A DNA stretch of 64,000 nt from Delphinus delphis (lineage: Eukaryota > Chordata > Mammalia > Artiodactyla > Delphinidae). Shown here in pieces: positions 26,041 to 38,559 of the stretch. The notes under the pieces were generated by a model that saw only the letters and a program-made list of their open reading frames with translations, had not been told where the DNA came from and did not search any database. A program made the position numbers and the translations under genes. The first letter of the stretch is position 1, and every line of letters starts with the position of its first letter. Location: NCBI RefSeq assembly GCF_949987515.2, contig NC_082687.1, forward strand, positions 114,557,838 through 114,621,837, given 5' to 3'.

Positions 26041-26766
26041 TTTTTGTAAAGCTAAGTTTATTTAATTTTAAGAATATTTATTTATTTTGAACGTATGTCC
26101 TTCCTACTTTTTTTGGGTTCTTAAAAGTCTTATTTAAAGAAGAGTGATAGTAGTTGTTGCTTATTGTTTTTTAATATCTTTATTTGGAAAAATAAAACAT
26201 TGTTATTCCCTGATCATACCCTCCATTTCCTCCCATATTTACTTAAAATTTTTACTTATTTGTGAAATCTGAAAATCTGAGAACCAACACACCATACCAT
26301 AGATAGTATAAAGCAAAAATATCAAAAAACTGGCACAGTTATGATAGGTATTAATTTTGATTTTAAAACTATTTTAACATCTGAAAATGGGTTTATTACC
26401 ATGTAGTTACTCTGAAACTAAGCAGTAATTGGTGAGATACTTTGTATAATATAATCTGTAGAAAGTAAGAACACTTAGCTAAAGATATTCTGAAAATAGT
26501 TTAAGTTTATTGCATTAGGAAGTATTTGTGAATTTGTACAAATAGAATATGTTTATAGAGTCAGTTCTTTCTAAGTCATCCTGAATGTCTGTTCATTAGA
26601 GTTTTCCTATAAACCTTTATCCTACAAATGTCTTTGTGACTGGTGGTCTATTTGATGTTACCTTTTGGGAGACATTGTTTTTGTAAAATTTTAATTATTC
26701 TGTATATATTTGTAGCTTGCTTTGTTCATTTAGCATTATAATCATTTTTCTTTGCTATAAAGTGAC
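26041..26766. other. Unassigned AT-rich sequence
   Basis: Nothing supported. Confidence 0.3.
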
Positions 26767-26880
26767 CTTTGTAGACTTCATTTTATTAGAGTATACTTGA
26801 TTTACAATGTTGTTAGTTTCAGGTGTACAGCAAAGTGATTCAGTTATACATATACACATATTCATTCTTTTTTAGAGAAC
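26767..26880 (-). mobile_element. LINE-1 3'-UTR fragment
   Basis: 'ttgatttacaatgttgttag', 'caggtgtacagcaaagtgat' and 'cagttatacatatacacata' form the inverted 3' UTR of a cetartiodactyl-type LINE-1. Confidence 0.75.
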
Positions 26881-28159
26881 TCTTATCTGAAGCCTGGGGA
26901 AAAACAAAACGGGCTATTTCATGTCACATGGGATAGGAACAGACTTTGTTGAAAGGCCCTTGTGACTAATATCTGCCTTTTGCTTATTTGCACTTTCAAC
27001 TTTTAAACTTTCAAAAAGATCACATTAATTCAATTGGGTTCTGGAAAGGATATAGTAGTTAGCCTCCTGATCTTTGTGTTCTTTGGGTGTTGTTGGTGAT
27101 TTTTTAAAAATTATTTTTATTTACTAGATAAGAGGAAGAATCCATGACATGCCCATCTTGGTAGGAAATCCTACTTTCCCTTTCCTATATACTCCCTGCC
27201 AGATCTGTTGACCTAAAAATTAATAGAAATTGTCCATGGCTCCAATTCCAGAGCTGAGGAAAAGAAAAAAAAAAATCATTTGACCATTCAATTCCAGAGT
27301 CATTGTACTCTGTGGCTTCATGGATAATTTAATGGAAAATTGAGATAAGTTCTATTTGGTACAGTCATACAGTTACCATTTTAAACCTGATGATAGTAAT
27401 TTTGAGTATTATTGCATAGGGCAGGATAAAAGTAGTAACTAACCATTGAAATAGTATTGAGTACTATGTAGTTCTTAAAAACTAAGCCATGTATTTTGGA
27501 CCTTGAAATACAAAAGTCATGAAGCCACAAATATCTTATTAGATAACCAAAGGCAAATCCATTTAAAGTGCAAAGCTTGCATTTTATCCAGGCACTTTCT
27601 TAAATAATTGAGGTGAAACATCAAAATAACCTTGAAGTAAGATTCAATGCCTATATAAAAGTAACTGAATCTGAAAGTTAAAAAGTTAAGAATACATCTA
27701 GCAAATTTTAAAGATTAAATATTATAGGCTAAAGATTTTTTAAAGATACTTTAAAGATGAAAAATATATGTATATTTTAAAAGTAATGTAAGCATATACG
27801 TCATTTCACTGACAACTAGTGTTGTCAATTTACCAAGTATTTGAATATTTAAAATTATATAAAACCAGTTAAAATGTATATGATAGAATAATATAGGACT
27901 ATTTCAGACAATGTATATAAGATTATACTTAAAGCTTTAAAGAAATACTTTTTTTTAATCTCCACAGCATTACCATGTTCAACAACTCTGATTCTTCATG
28001 TGGTTAAAAAAAAATTGACAAGCCATTAAAATAAAACAAAATCTCAATCAATTGAAAATATGACCTCATATCATATACTAGAATAATGCATGGAATATTG
28101 TAAAGAGTCATACTTTCAAGCCAATTTGGGGGGAAATATTTGGCAACCACCTATTTGTA
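26881..28159. other. Unassigned AT-rich sequence
   Basis: No gene or nameable repeat seen. Confidence 0.3.
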
Positions 28160-29655
28160 TCATAAATTTACTAACCAAAACTTAATTGAAATAAAATTCA
28201 CAAAATATGAAATTCACCAGTTTAAAGTGTGTACTTAGTGACCTAGTATATTCAAGATGTTGTGTAATCATTGTCACCCCTTTTTAGTTTTAAAACATTT
28301 TCATCAGCTCCAAAGATATTAAAACAATCAGTCCCCATTCTCCCCTCCACACAACCCCTAGCAACCACTTGTTTGATGTCTGACTCTATGAAATTACCTA
28401 TCATGGATATTTTATATAAATGGAATCATAAATATGTGGCCTTCGGTGTCTGGATGTTCTCACTTAGCATGTTTTCAAGATTTGTCTTCTTTGTAGTATG
28501 TATCACTACTTCACTTCTTTTTTTGGCTGAATAATATTTTATTGTATGTATGTACCACATTTTGTTTATCCATCAGTTTGTTGATGGACCTATGGATTGT
28601 TTCTACTTTTTGGATATTGGGGATAGTGCTATTATGGACATACATATACAAGTAAATATTTGAGAACCTGTTTTCAATTCTTTGGGGCATGTACATGAAG
28701 TGGAATTGCTGAGTCGTATGGTAGGTTGTGTTTAACTTTTTGAGGAACTACTAAAATTTCCACAACAGCTCTGTACCATTTCACATTCCAATTGGTGATA
28801 TACAAAAGATTCCAATTTGTCTACATCTTCCCCAATTCTTCTAATTTATTTATTTTAAAATTATAGCCATACTGGGAGGTGTGAACTAATATCTCATTGT
28901 GGTTTTGATTTGTAGTTTCCTAATGATTAATGATTTTAAACATCCTTTCATGAGCTTTAACTAAGAATTTTTAGGATCAGCTTTTTCACTATGACACTGC
29001 TAGTTTTTTTCATGGTGATGGAGCATTATGTCTGTTCAAGAAATTTCCAGAATCTTCACGAAAACTTATTTTAGAAATATATAATTTAAATGCCTATTAA
29101 AATCACCTTAGTAAAATTTAATGACAATAACCTAAAAGGATATTTGTCAAAACTATTTCAAAATGTGTATAAATGGATAACTAAGAACCTGCTGTATAAA
29201 AAATAAATAAAATAAAATTCAAAAATTAGAAAAAAACTTTCAAAATGTTAGATCAACAATAAAGTTTGATCATTTTGAGTATCTTTGAAAAAATATCTCG
29301 TCAGGTCTTTTTTAAATAATATTAAGTGTGTGTGTTTGTGGTGGTGGTTGTTTGCTTACTGAGTTGTATAAGTTCCTTTACATATTTTGAATATTAACCC
29401 CTTATCAGATATATGCTTTGTGAATACTTTCTCCCATTCCATATGTTACCTTTTCATTTTGTAGATTATATCTCTTATTGTGCAGAAGTTTTTAGTTTGA
29501 TGTAGTCCCAATTGTTCTTTGTTTCTGTTGCTTGTGTTTTTGTTGTCATATATAAAAATTGTGGCCAAGACCAATGTAAAGGAGTTGTTTTATTCTAGGA
29601 CTTTTATGGCTTTAGGTCTTACATTGAATTATGTCTCAATGTAGTCCTTTTTAGG
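28160..29655 (-). repeat. LINE-1 (old) 3' UTR and ORF2 fragments
   Basis: Antisense LINE-1. The UTR part lies at 28180-28400 and the ORF2 end at 28520-28950 ('tttggctgaataatatttta'). Further ORF2 sequence follows at 29340-29655 ('cccttatcagatatatg', 'cttttcattttgtagatta'). The part between about 28960 and 29310 does not align by eye and may be a foreign insert. It contains a short LINE-1-tail-like 'agaacctgctgtataaaaaa' at 29186. Confidence 0.8.
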
Positions 29656-30257
29656 TTCAATCTAGTTGGCTTTCTTTGGGCTTCATGAATCTGGATGTCA
29701 ATTTTTTTCCTGAAGATTGGGAGATTTTCAACCATTACTGCTTTAAGTAGACTCTCTGTCCCTATCTCTCCCTCTTTTCTTTCTGGGATTCCCATAATGT
29801 GTATATTGTTTCATTAGTGGGGTCCCATAAATCCTGTAGGGTGTTTTAACTCTTCATTTCTTTTCCTAGTTGCTCCTGTGACTGGATAATTTCAAATAAC
29901 TTGTCTTTTAGTTCATTGATTCTTTCTTTTGCTTAGTCAGGACCACTGTTGAAGCTCCCTATTGATTCTTTAGTTTAGTCATATTCTTCAGCTCTATAAT
30001 TTTTATTTTGATGGCTTCTATTTCTTTTTTTAACTTCTCATTTTGTTCATGCATTGTTTTATTTTGTGTCTCTGTTATTGTAGTTCACTGAGCTCCTTTA
30101 ATAAGATCATTATGAATATTTTGTCAGAAAGTTCATAAATCTCCATTTCTGCAGGATGAGTTATTGGAGCTTTATTAGTTTCCTTTGGTGTCATATTTTT
30201 GATTCTTTGTGAACCCTGATTCTTTACATTGATACTGCATATTTGTTTAAGCAGTGT
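29656..30257 (-). repeat. Old LINE-1 ORF1 region, interrupted
   Basis: On the plus strand 'gattttcaaccattactgc' and 'gggattcccataatgtgtat' are the complement of an ORF1-like region; compare 59640-59750 in the better-preserved element. It is interrupted at 30258 by a solo LTR and continues at 30957. Confidence 0.65.
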
Positions 30258-30960
30258 TGTTACCGAACTCAGGTTCAGCTGCTCATCACTCAAGAATCCA
30301 ATACTGAGAGACAAGTGTTGGGTAAAAGGAAAGATAGCTTTATTGAGGAAGCTGGCAATCCTGGGAAGAAGATGGGCTCATGTCCCAAAGGACCAACTCC
30401 CTACTGCTGATCAGGGGGCAAGAGCTTTTAAAGCAGAGTGTCAGGGGTTTATAGCTGGAGGGAGGGTTCTATGTGCAGAACAGCACAGTCAGCTCTGATA
30501 ATCATCCTGAAATTGGTCATGCGGTGGTCTGATCAGTGTCATCTTGATTGTTTTAGGTAAAGTTAATCTTCAACTCCAGAGCTGGTTTGTTCCCATTTCC
30601 TTGAGGCCAGTTCTTAGAGTTGTGCAAGATGTACCAGCTTATGTCATGGCTATAGTCTGGTCATCATGTAGTTAACTTCTTCTACCTACTGGGGATTTCA
30701 GTATCTGTAAAACATCTCAAAGGATATGTATGGCTCAGAATATTATCCATAGCCCATGAGGAGGAACTAAAGATCCATGACTTTGTTTACTGGCTAAACT
30801 ATTATTATTTTGTCTTGTTTGTTTTTGCATTTTCTTGTTTCTCTGATTAAATTTATTCTTTGAAAGTTTTTCTACAGACAAGAGGCAGGCGAAGGACATG
30901 GGTGGGGGGTGGGGCATCTGTCCTAGGAAGGCCCCATAGGATCCTGCTCTGTTACAGTGT
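30254..30960 (-). mobile_element. Solo ERV1-type LTR with 4-bp duplication
   Basis: An LTR of about 699 bp (30258-30956). On the minus strand it opens TGTAACAG and closes GGTAACA, the TG...CA ends of retroviral LTRs, flanked by the 4-bp repeat gtgt (30254-30257 and 30957-30960). An AATAAA signal lies on the minus strand (plus 'gctttattgagg' near 30338). No internal viral sequence adjoins, so this is a recombined solo LTR. Confidence 0.8.
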
Positions 30961-31535
30961 CATCTTCCAGACTTTACAAGTTCACTCTGGTAGGGAAAGA
31001 CTCACCAGCCAGCTCACCTTGAGGTACTTCACAGGTTAGCCGGTAGTAGCCATGAGCAGGCACTGCTTTGCTCGCTGACCAGATGGTACCACTGGCTGAA
31101 CTTCATGTTCAGGGAGGGCCACAGGCAGGGCTTTGCCAGTGTGCTGGGCCTCAGGCCTTGCTCTGCAGTCAGGTTGGGCCACAGGCTATACCTGAAGTTG
31201 GGCAAGACTCTAGGTTAGGCTTCATAATCAGTTAGGCAGTTGGCTATGCTCCACTATTCAGCAAGGTTACTTGCTGGGATCTCTGGAAGGGGCCTGCAGC
31301 TGTATACCATAGTTGGGTGGGGCTAGATACTATACTCCATGGTCAGGTTGGATTGCTATCTGGGCTTTCTGCCTAGGCAGGCCACAGGCTGTGTTCAGCA
31401 ATTGGGCAGGGCTGTAGGCTAAGCTCCACTGGGTCTTATTTTTGGACTGGGCCAGGTTGGGTGATCTCTGTGATGAGGCAATAGCTCAGCAGGGTCTGGA
31501 TGGTCTAAAATAGCCTCACCTTTATACCTGGGGTC
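30957..31535 (-). repeat. Old LINE-1 5' region, continuation
   Basis: Repeating 'gggccacaggc' and 'ttgggcagggct'-type units (31110-31460) look like the degenerate 5' region of an old LINE-1. They pick up where 29656-30257 was interrupted by the LTR. Confidence 0.5.
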
Positions 31536-31589
31536 GCATCTTTGACAGTTGGGATTGCTGAGACCTATCTATGCAGAATTTATCATCCT

Positions 31590-31840
31590 CAAACAAGACA
31601 TCCCTGGTTTATTCACATGGTGATGGAAGGGTGTAGAGTAGAAAAAAAAGAGCAAGCCCCTAAGCATAAGCAGCTGTCATATCTCTGCTAGCATCATAAT
31701 TGCTAATGATCATGAGACAAAACAAGACACAAGACCAAGACCAAATTCAAGAGGTGAAAAATGGATTTTGTCTCTTCATGGGATAAATTGCAAAATATTG
31801 TATATATTTTTTCAATCTGCCACAAGGAATTTTAAAAATG
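31590..31840. repeat. Ancient interspersed repeat, family uncertain
   Basis: 'gcaagcccctaagcataagc', 'ctgctagcatcataattgc' and 'gtctcttcatgggataaat' are blocks I associate with a widely dispersed old mammalian repeat whose name I cannot assign. Confidence 0.4.
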
Positions 31841-32581
31841 TACTCACAAAGAATAAATCTAAGTAGGTTATAAATGCAATTATATTTTTATATGCATTTG
31901 AATGTATTTGGACAAATGGTAGAATAGATATGGCGTATTCTGTGACTTTAATCACTTTATATATTTTCATATACAGTAACTCAGCGTGATGCTTTTATTA
32001 GGGGAATTGTTGGCTGTATGTAAAGAACATTCAAATTTCTGTTAAATAATAATTACTGTGTCTAATAGTACAGAGTCCTTAAATTCCCAGAAGAAAAAAA
32101 ATGTTTATTTTTAAATGATATTTATAAGAAGTCTGCCTTTCCTCTTTTGGTAAATTTCCAAATCAACCAAATAATACAGAGGTAAATGTAATGACAATTT
32201 CAGTCTTATATCACATTTTTAACTAAGGGTCGTACCTGAACTTCTGTTGCATTGAACACTGCCTCAATGTTTTGAAATTCAAAGTGGCAGTCATAACAGA
32301 GTAGATAGTGCATTGTAGACTACTTTGACAAAGTGTAAATAGGATATTCACACCATGACTTACATTCTGGATGTCACATATGTCATTGCATTTAGAGCAT
32401 TAATAAAGGTTGTATTCAAAAACATTGGGGCAGGTTGGATAATATACGAATGTATTTGAACAGCTAATATGAATCATCTAAACTGTGGATACAAACAAAG
32501 TATCAAACAGTAAGTGTAGATGAATCAAGCAGTAGGTAGTAGAAATCTTTTAACAGAGATTAGTAAAATCAAAGACATTAT
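31841..32581. other. Unassigned AT-rich sequence
   Basis: Nothing supported. Confidence 0.3.
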
Positions 32582-32895
32582 CTAAAGTCGGGTTCTTTTT
32601 TTTTTAATTTGTTTATTTTTGGCTGCGTTGGGTCTTCATTGCTGCACGTGGGCTTTCTCTAGTTGTGGCGAGCGGGGCTACTCTTTGTTGTGGTGCACAG
32701 GCTTCTCATTGTGGTGGCTCCTCTTGTTGCGGAGCACGAGCTCTAGAGCGTAGGCTCAGTAGTTGTGGCGCATGGGCTTAGTTGCTCCATGGCATGTGGG
32801 AATCTTCCCAGACCAGGGCTCGAACACGTGTCCCCTGCATTGGCAGGTGGATTCTTAACCACTGCACCACCAGGGAAAACCTAAAGTAGGATTCT
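32582..32895 (-). mobile_element. CHR-1-type (long) SINE
   Basis: Inverted long-form SINE, body 32597-32880. It has the 'ggctgcgttgggtcttcatt' module that the short copies lack and ends 'ccaccagggaaaacc'. Flanking repeats ctaaagtcgggttct (32582-32596) and ctaaagtaggattct (32881-32895) differ at two positions, indicating an older insertion than the short CHR copies. Confidence 0.92.
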
Positions 32896-35400
32896 GAAAT
32901 TGAATATTTGAGATAATTTGTGGCACCTGAAAATTTGTAATAATGTATTTATGGGATTTTTCTGAATATATATTTGATAACATACCAAAATATATATTAC
33001 ATTGTCTGAATCATAATATGTTATAAATGGTGCTTTATATTCTATTATGGAGAACAGAAACACAATTTCTTAGGGCAACTTAGAAAAATCACTAAGATCA
33101 AAGAGTCTTAGGTGGAACAAGAGATGGGGTTAAAATCCAAAAACATAAAATAGAAGAGTAATGGCATCAAGATGAGATAAATTACACTATTCAATGCAGG
33201 GATCTAATAAATACTGTATTTGTCACCTTTTTGTGGGGAGCAAATTCAAGCATCAAATGTAGACTTTTTATGTGATGAAGTATATTCACTTTTATGAACA
33301 TGGACTTTGGATTCTAAGAGATTTTCTAGTCTAGTTATCAAAGTAACAGGAATCGATAGGAATGTTAAATTGACTTCCCAAAATAATTTAGCTATTTAGA
33401 AGCAGAGCTGAAATCATAATTCACATCTTGTTCTTACTTAGTGATATTTTCATTTAATTATGCTTATTTAAAAATTCCAGATTGAATTTTCACAGTCCAA
33501 CCAGAATATATATTGAATTATTATGGAAAGTCAATTATATGTTAATATAAATCTCCAAGTGAAAATATTCAATTTAGATGACATTTTTCCTACTGGATAA
33601 CATCCAGTCCCATTTCTAGCTAAATTATAATGATAGAATTGGCAGTTAAGTATCAATTTCTATATCCCAAACAATTTTGTACTGTGTATCTTCTATATTT
33701 TCAAATGAAATTGATAACAAAAAAGATTGTTTAAAGTCAACAACAAATGACAGTTACATGTGGTTGACCAAATATAAGTACCATGGTTCTTTTCTTTAAA
33801 ACTCCCTTGAGCTTAAAGGTCATATGGCAATAAAACTTTACTAATTTTTCATAAAGACAATTATGAATGTGGTAAAATCAACTTTAAAATCAGTGTCTAC
33901 TAGTAAACAATCGATTTATCATGTTTACTTTCTGACTCATAAATAATGTGAATGTCTAAAAATTTTTAAAAAAAGTATGAATAAGAATCTCTGACACACC
34001 TTTAAGTCAAAATGACCACACGATAAAAGCTCTGTAGACCTGACAGACTGATGAAAGGCTTCCTATTTTGGCCCTATCTTTTAGAAAATATATAAATCAA
34101 GTGATTACAATAACTTTTTTAAACTGACCTATAAGTTACTGGCAGAAAAATCAATAAATTCCAAATGAAAAATAATAATGCAATAACCACACTCAGATTC
34201 GACCTGAAAACATGTATAACAATCAATATAATAAAGACTCTGTAAACTTGATTTTAAAAAAAGGCTAGTGCATTCACATAGAAAAGTCATTTTGCCAGCT
34301 AAACATTCTCTGCTAATATTGAACATTTTCCTTAGTTTTTAACATATTCCTATGTCCTGAAAATGCAAGCATTATATTCTCAGTGTTCAAAATAAGCTGC
34401 TGGGATGAAAACACATCTCTGCAGTGATTATTATACATATATTATCCATCCTGTGTGTTTGTAGGAGAAATATATATTTTTAGCATTAGATATTATAAAA
34501 TAACACAAATTTAGTAGACTTTCTGGAAAACTGGGAAAAAATTAAATTTGCATTATTAAGTAGCACTTTTAATTAATATAGGCATACTGTAATCTGTGTG
34601 TTCAAAACTATGACTAGCAGAAGACCCACTTGTCTCTCAGTAAATAAGCATTGATAGTGATACTTCAGATAAAAATCAAAAGGCAGCCCACTATATTCTA
34701 AACAGAAATTTATACAAATTGTACAACAAAGTTACATAATTCATTATCTTTAAATTTTATATTAAAATGTCCTTTAAAAATCCTCATAGTCAGGATACCA
34801 AAGCTATACCTTCAAATTTAATTCTATCACATAACACATAGGTAGATCAGAAAATACAGAGTAATCTCAAAAATATAATTGAGATTCATGATAATATGTT
34901 GGTGTACACCATTTATGTTGAAGTTCTGTCTATAATGCATCCACTTGAATACTACCAATGATCAAAAATTTGATAGTTAACAAGATGACATCTTATCTGG
35001 AATATATCTAATAACTTTAGAGTATTTTTTCTTATACTATCGAGATTAGTATTATAGAATTAAATACACAAGTGATATTGTCAATCCAACTGCTTTGATT
35101 GAGTTCTGCTATTTCCTAGAGTAACCCTGGGGAATTTTATTAATCTCTTTAGTTTGTTTTGTTTGTATCACATCTAGGAAAGCTATTGACTCTTGGTTAT
35201 GTCATAAGTATTCAGCATATTATAGATAATTTAGTTATAGTTTTATATGTTAATATGGAACCTATTATTATTGAAACTTCTACATCTTGGTCTGAGTTCT
35301 TTTATTTATTGAATACCTAGAGCATGCCTGAAGTAGAAAAGGACTTACATGGATAAATTCATCCTGTTTTCATGAAACAGGTCTCCCAGCTCTATTTAAT
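32896..35400. other. Unassigned AT-rich sequence
   Basis: About 2.5 kb with no gene or nameable repeat. Confidence 0.35.
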
Positions 35401-35544
35401 TGAGGTTTCTGCTTACTAATTTTTAATATTTCCCCTTTTGATCAAGATCTTTCTCTGAAAGCATTGCTGATCAAGTCAGATTTTTCAGTTTCAGCAGTTT
35501 TTCATCTCTCAATGCCAGGAAGTACCTTTTTTGGGTGTAGTGTC

Positions 35545-35778
35545 TCATGTTGGAGGGAAAGTACACAGATTAGAAACTACTGAGGTCACATTCAAGTAAC
35601 AGGAGGAGGGAGCACTCAGGTACTTTTTATCTAAAGTCCATATGTGATGAAGATCATAGACATTAGAGATCATATGAAGTGGTAAGTCATCATCACAGGT
35701 TTGGTGACAAAATTCCGATAGGCCTGGTCCAGATATCTTGGGAAAAGCTGTCTCATCAGATGTTGTTGCATCAGTCAA
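35545..35778 (-). pseudogene. ERV 3'-terminal open stretch, unassigned
   Basis: A 77-codon stretch downstream of the integrase remnant in viral order. It does not look like the integrase core and I do not recognise it as env. It may be a deletion junction within the provirus. Confidence 0.3.
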
Positions 35779-35799
35779 GGTTACTAGATGATGTTCAGG

Positions 35800-36134
35800 T
35801 CTAGTCAGGGTTCAGTGCTTTCTTTAGGTGGGTCAATTTAAAATGTCCTAGAGCAGTATGAACAGGATTCCCTGAGTTGTTATTTGGTTCAAACCAGAGC
35901 TTTCTCTTTATCAAACCGACAGTTTTAAAATTTCCAATCTTATCTTTCTTTCTCTGGGGCCAATTTTGGGGATTCTCTAACCAGTTTTTCCAAATTATCA
36001 TTTGGAAAAATATTCCTTTGGATCATGAAAAAGGTTTCGCTATTATTGGTCCCGTTAAGAGCAGCATTCCTTGCAGAAATATCAGCAGGGTGATTTGCTT
36101 TGGCTTCCAGAGAGTCAAGTTTAGAATGCCCTGG
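35800..36134 (-). pseudogene. ERV integrase N-terminal remnant
   Basis: The reading has the feel of the gammaretroviral RNase H-integrase linker and integrase N-terminal region, split over two frames (35940-36227 and 35801-36001). The upstream part is interrupted by the SINE at 36136. The catalytic D,D-35-E core is not visible. Confidence 0.6.
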
Positions 36135-36261
36135 AGGGGAATTCCCTGGTGGCCTAGTGGTTAGGATTCCAGGCTTTTGCTGCTGTGGCCTGGGCCTGGG
36201 AACTGAGATCCCACAACCACATAGCATGGGAAAAAAAAAAAAAAAAAAAAAATGCCCTGGA
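36125..36261 (+). mobile_element. Short CHR-type SINE inside ERV pol
   Basis: The body at 36136-36250 begins 'ggggaattccctggtggcc' and ends in an uninterrupted run of about 22 A. Flanked by aatgccctgga at 36125-36135 and 36251-36261. The tRNA-derived head is kept but the B-box region is partly lost, giving a short variant. It post-dates the provirus. Confidence 0.9.
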
Positions 36262-36522
36262 ATCTTAATAATAGCTAAAATGGCTGGTAAAAGTATTGCA
36301 TTCAGTAATTTCTGAATATAGGGGCTGTTTTTAATTTTATTTACCCTGGAATTAAGGAAGCCATGTTTCTTCTACAACATTCCAAAATCATGTACTACTT
36401 CAAATGCATATCTACAGTCAGTATAAATATTGGCAGTTTTGTTCTTGGCTGAAGTACAAGCTCATGTAACAGTGTATAATTCAGCCTGTTGAGCCAAAAT
36501 AGCCATAGGTAAAGATGCTGCC

Positions 36523-36906
36523 TCAATAACAAAAAGGAGTTTTAATAGCATACCCAGCACAATGTTTGCCACTGTCACCTTTTAAATAACAACCACCAAT
36601 GAACCATGAGAAGTGAACGTTACTCAGTGGACTTTCCGGTAGATTATTAGGAGTCCAGAGGTGGTTTGTTAGCACTAAGCAGTTGTGAGGGACTTCATGC
36701 ATGACAGAAGGGAAAAGAGTAGCCCGGCTATGGTTACTATAAGAGTTATGGGAGAGAGGGACAGTTAACAAAGACCTCACAGGGGGTGAGGTGACTGGCT
36801 GAGTGTGAGGTTGAGTGTGATGAGAATTCAAGAGAGCTTCTTGTGTATAAGGTACACAAATGGTTAAAGCAGATTCCATTATAATTTTCTTGGTGGCCTT
36901 AACCAA
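36523..36906 (-). pseudogene. ERV RNase H remnant
   Basis: A 127-codon open stretch that resembles gammaretroviral RNase H. At 36592-36606 it reads W-F-I-G-G where the family has an aspartate in the first catalytic motif (F-T-D-G). The catalytic acid is therefore lost. A G-D-S-G-K-H-C-A-G-Y-A run follows, as in related ERVs. Confidence 0.7.
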
Positions 36907-37079
36907 AGGGGCAGTAACCGTAATGTATCTAAGACAAGGGGGTTATTCCTGTGCCACAGGGTCCAGTTACTGACTATACCACCTTGTGGGTCAATGGTGA
37001 TATCTGTGTTTTGGGGCATTTCTTCCTTTTCATATACAAAAAGGAAAAAGGGAATCTGAAAATTGGGTTACCCAAGATT

Positions 37080-37760
37080 CATCAAACTCTCCTTTAAGGC
37101 CTTGAAGTCTGCCATCTGGTTCTTCTCATAAAATTGGGTCAGGGTTGTTATGGCCAAACCTATATATTTTACTAAACAATAAGTGAAATTTATAATGCAC
37201 TTTTGGTAATAACCAACTAGCCTGAAAACCTTGCAGCTGGTGCTTAGTTTTGGGTTTTAGGAAACTTAGGACACCATAAAGTTAATCTGGATGTAGGTGT
37301 AACCCTTGTTCTGATATCAGTTTTCCTAAATATCAAACCTGATGTGGGGCAAACTGCAATTTTTCTTTTGAACTTGTGTCCCTTTATGACTAAATGCTTT
37401 AGCAAGTGAATACTGCCTTCCTGTGAGGAGGCTTAGTCACATATTGTGGAGTAGATAGAACCTCTAGGGGAAATTTATGTCATTCAGATCAGCCTTCAGG
37501 ATTTGTGTGAAAGAAGGACTCAGTTAAACTCTGAGGCAGTAATGTCCAGGTGAGTTGTCTTTCTTCCCAAGTTAAGGCAAAAAGGTTGGCTAGCTTCATC
37601 AACTGGAGTACTAAAGAATGCACTGCATAAATCAATTACAGTAAAGAATTTACCTCTGGTGGGAATGCATGTTAGCAATGTATGAGTGTTAGGAAAACAG
37701 GGTGTCGGGGATAACAATATTATTTATTGTTCAAAGGTCTGGGACAAACCTCCACCCTCG
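37080..37760 (-). pseudogene. ERV reverse transcriptase remnant
   Basis: The fingers/palm motif reads V-I-D-L-C-S-A-F-F-S (Asp near 37633), the first catalytic-acid motif of retroviral RT, in a 65-codon stretch at 37520-37717. The active-site loop that should be Y-V-D-D reads Y-V-T-K (37432-37446), so both catalytic aspartates are gone. Further downstream a Y-L-G-K-L-I-type motif (37290-37340) and an A-K-P-I-Y motif (near 37160) mark the thumb. Stops interrupt the frame. Confidence 0.8.
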
Positions 37761-38339
37761 GCCCTTAGGTTTTCTCACTGGCGAAACAGGAGTGTTACAG
37801 GGGCTAGTAAAAGAGATAATGAGGCCTTGAGCCTTGTAGTTTTCTGATATGGGCTTTATGCCTTGAAGGGCTTCTTTACTTACAGGGTATTGATTAATTC
37901 TGGGAAGAGGTTTGGAGAAGTCTATGTGAATTTTGATAGGTGGTGCACTGTGAATTTTTCCAACATGAGTTGGAGATTTTTCCCATAAGGAAAGTGGTAG
38001 CTAAATCAATAGGGAAAAATGATCAGTGTTTCCCGAATCTGCTTTAGTACTGTCAGAGATGGCAAAAATAAAAGTTGTCAAAGGTTCATTTAATTCACCT
38101 GGTGGGTTACTTTGACTACTGTCAATTTCTAAAATTATTTTCCCCTTTTGGGAGAAAGAAATTCCTGCATGATACTCCTCTAAGGAGTCTGGGCCTAATA
38201 AACAGTTAGTGAGAAGGAACCAAGGAGAAAAGAGTATATCTGAGGGTCTAAATAAAAGGGAAGAGGTTCAGAGACAAGAACCTCTTGAGGTTCATTGGAG
38301 GTCTCCACTATTTAAACTGTTTGAGTACTCCAAGGCAGG

Positions 38340-38460
38340 GGTTGTTTTATAATAATGGGGTTGAGCACCAAGAGTGTGGCTCTGGTATCATTTACGACTG
38401 AAAGAGATTCATCCCCAATCTGGAGAAATGTTTTTCCAAGCCAATTAAGAGGGAAGATTG
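38340..38460 (-). pseudogene. ERV protease remnant
   Basis: The retropepsin active-site motif D-T-G-A-T is represented by D-T-R-A-T at 38372-38392, in the expected place between gag and RT. The glycine change would abolish activity. Flanks are too decayed for limits. Confidence 0.6.
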
Positions 38461-38559
38461 GGAAGAACCTCTGTAATTCATTGGAGTCTGGTCATTGAGA
38501 ATTGGAAGGACATTGGAAAGGCAATTTAGTGGGCTGATGGTGCCTAAAGCATTTAAATT

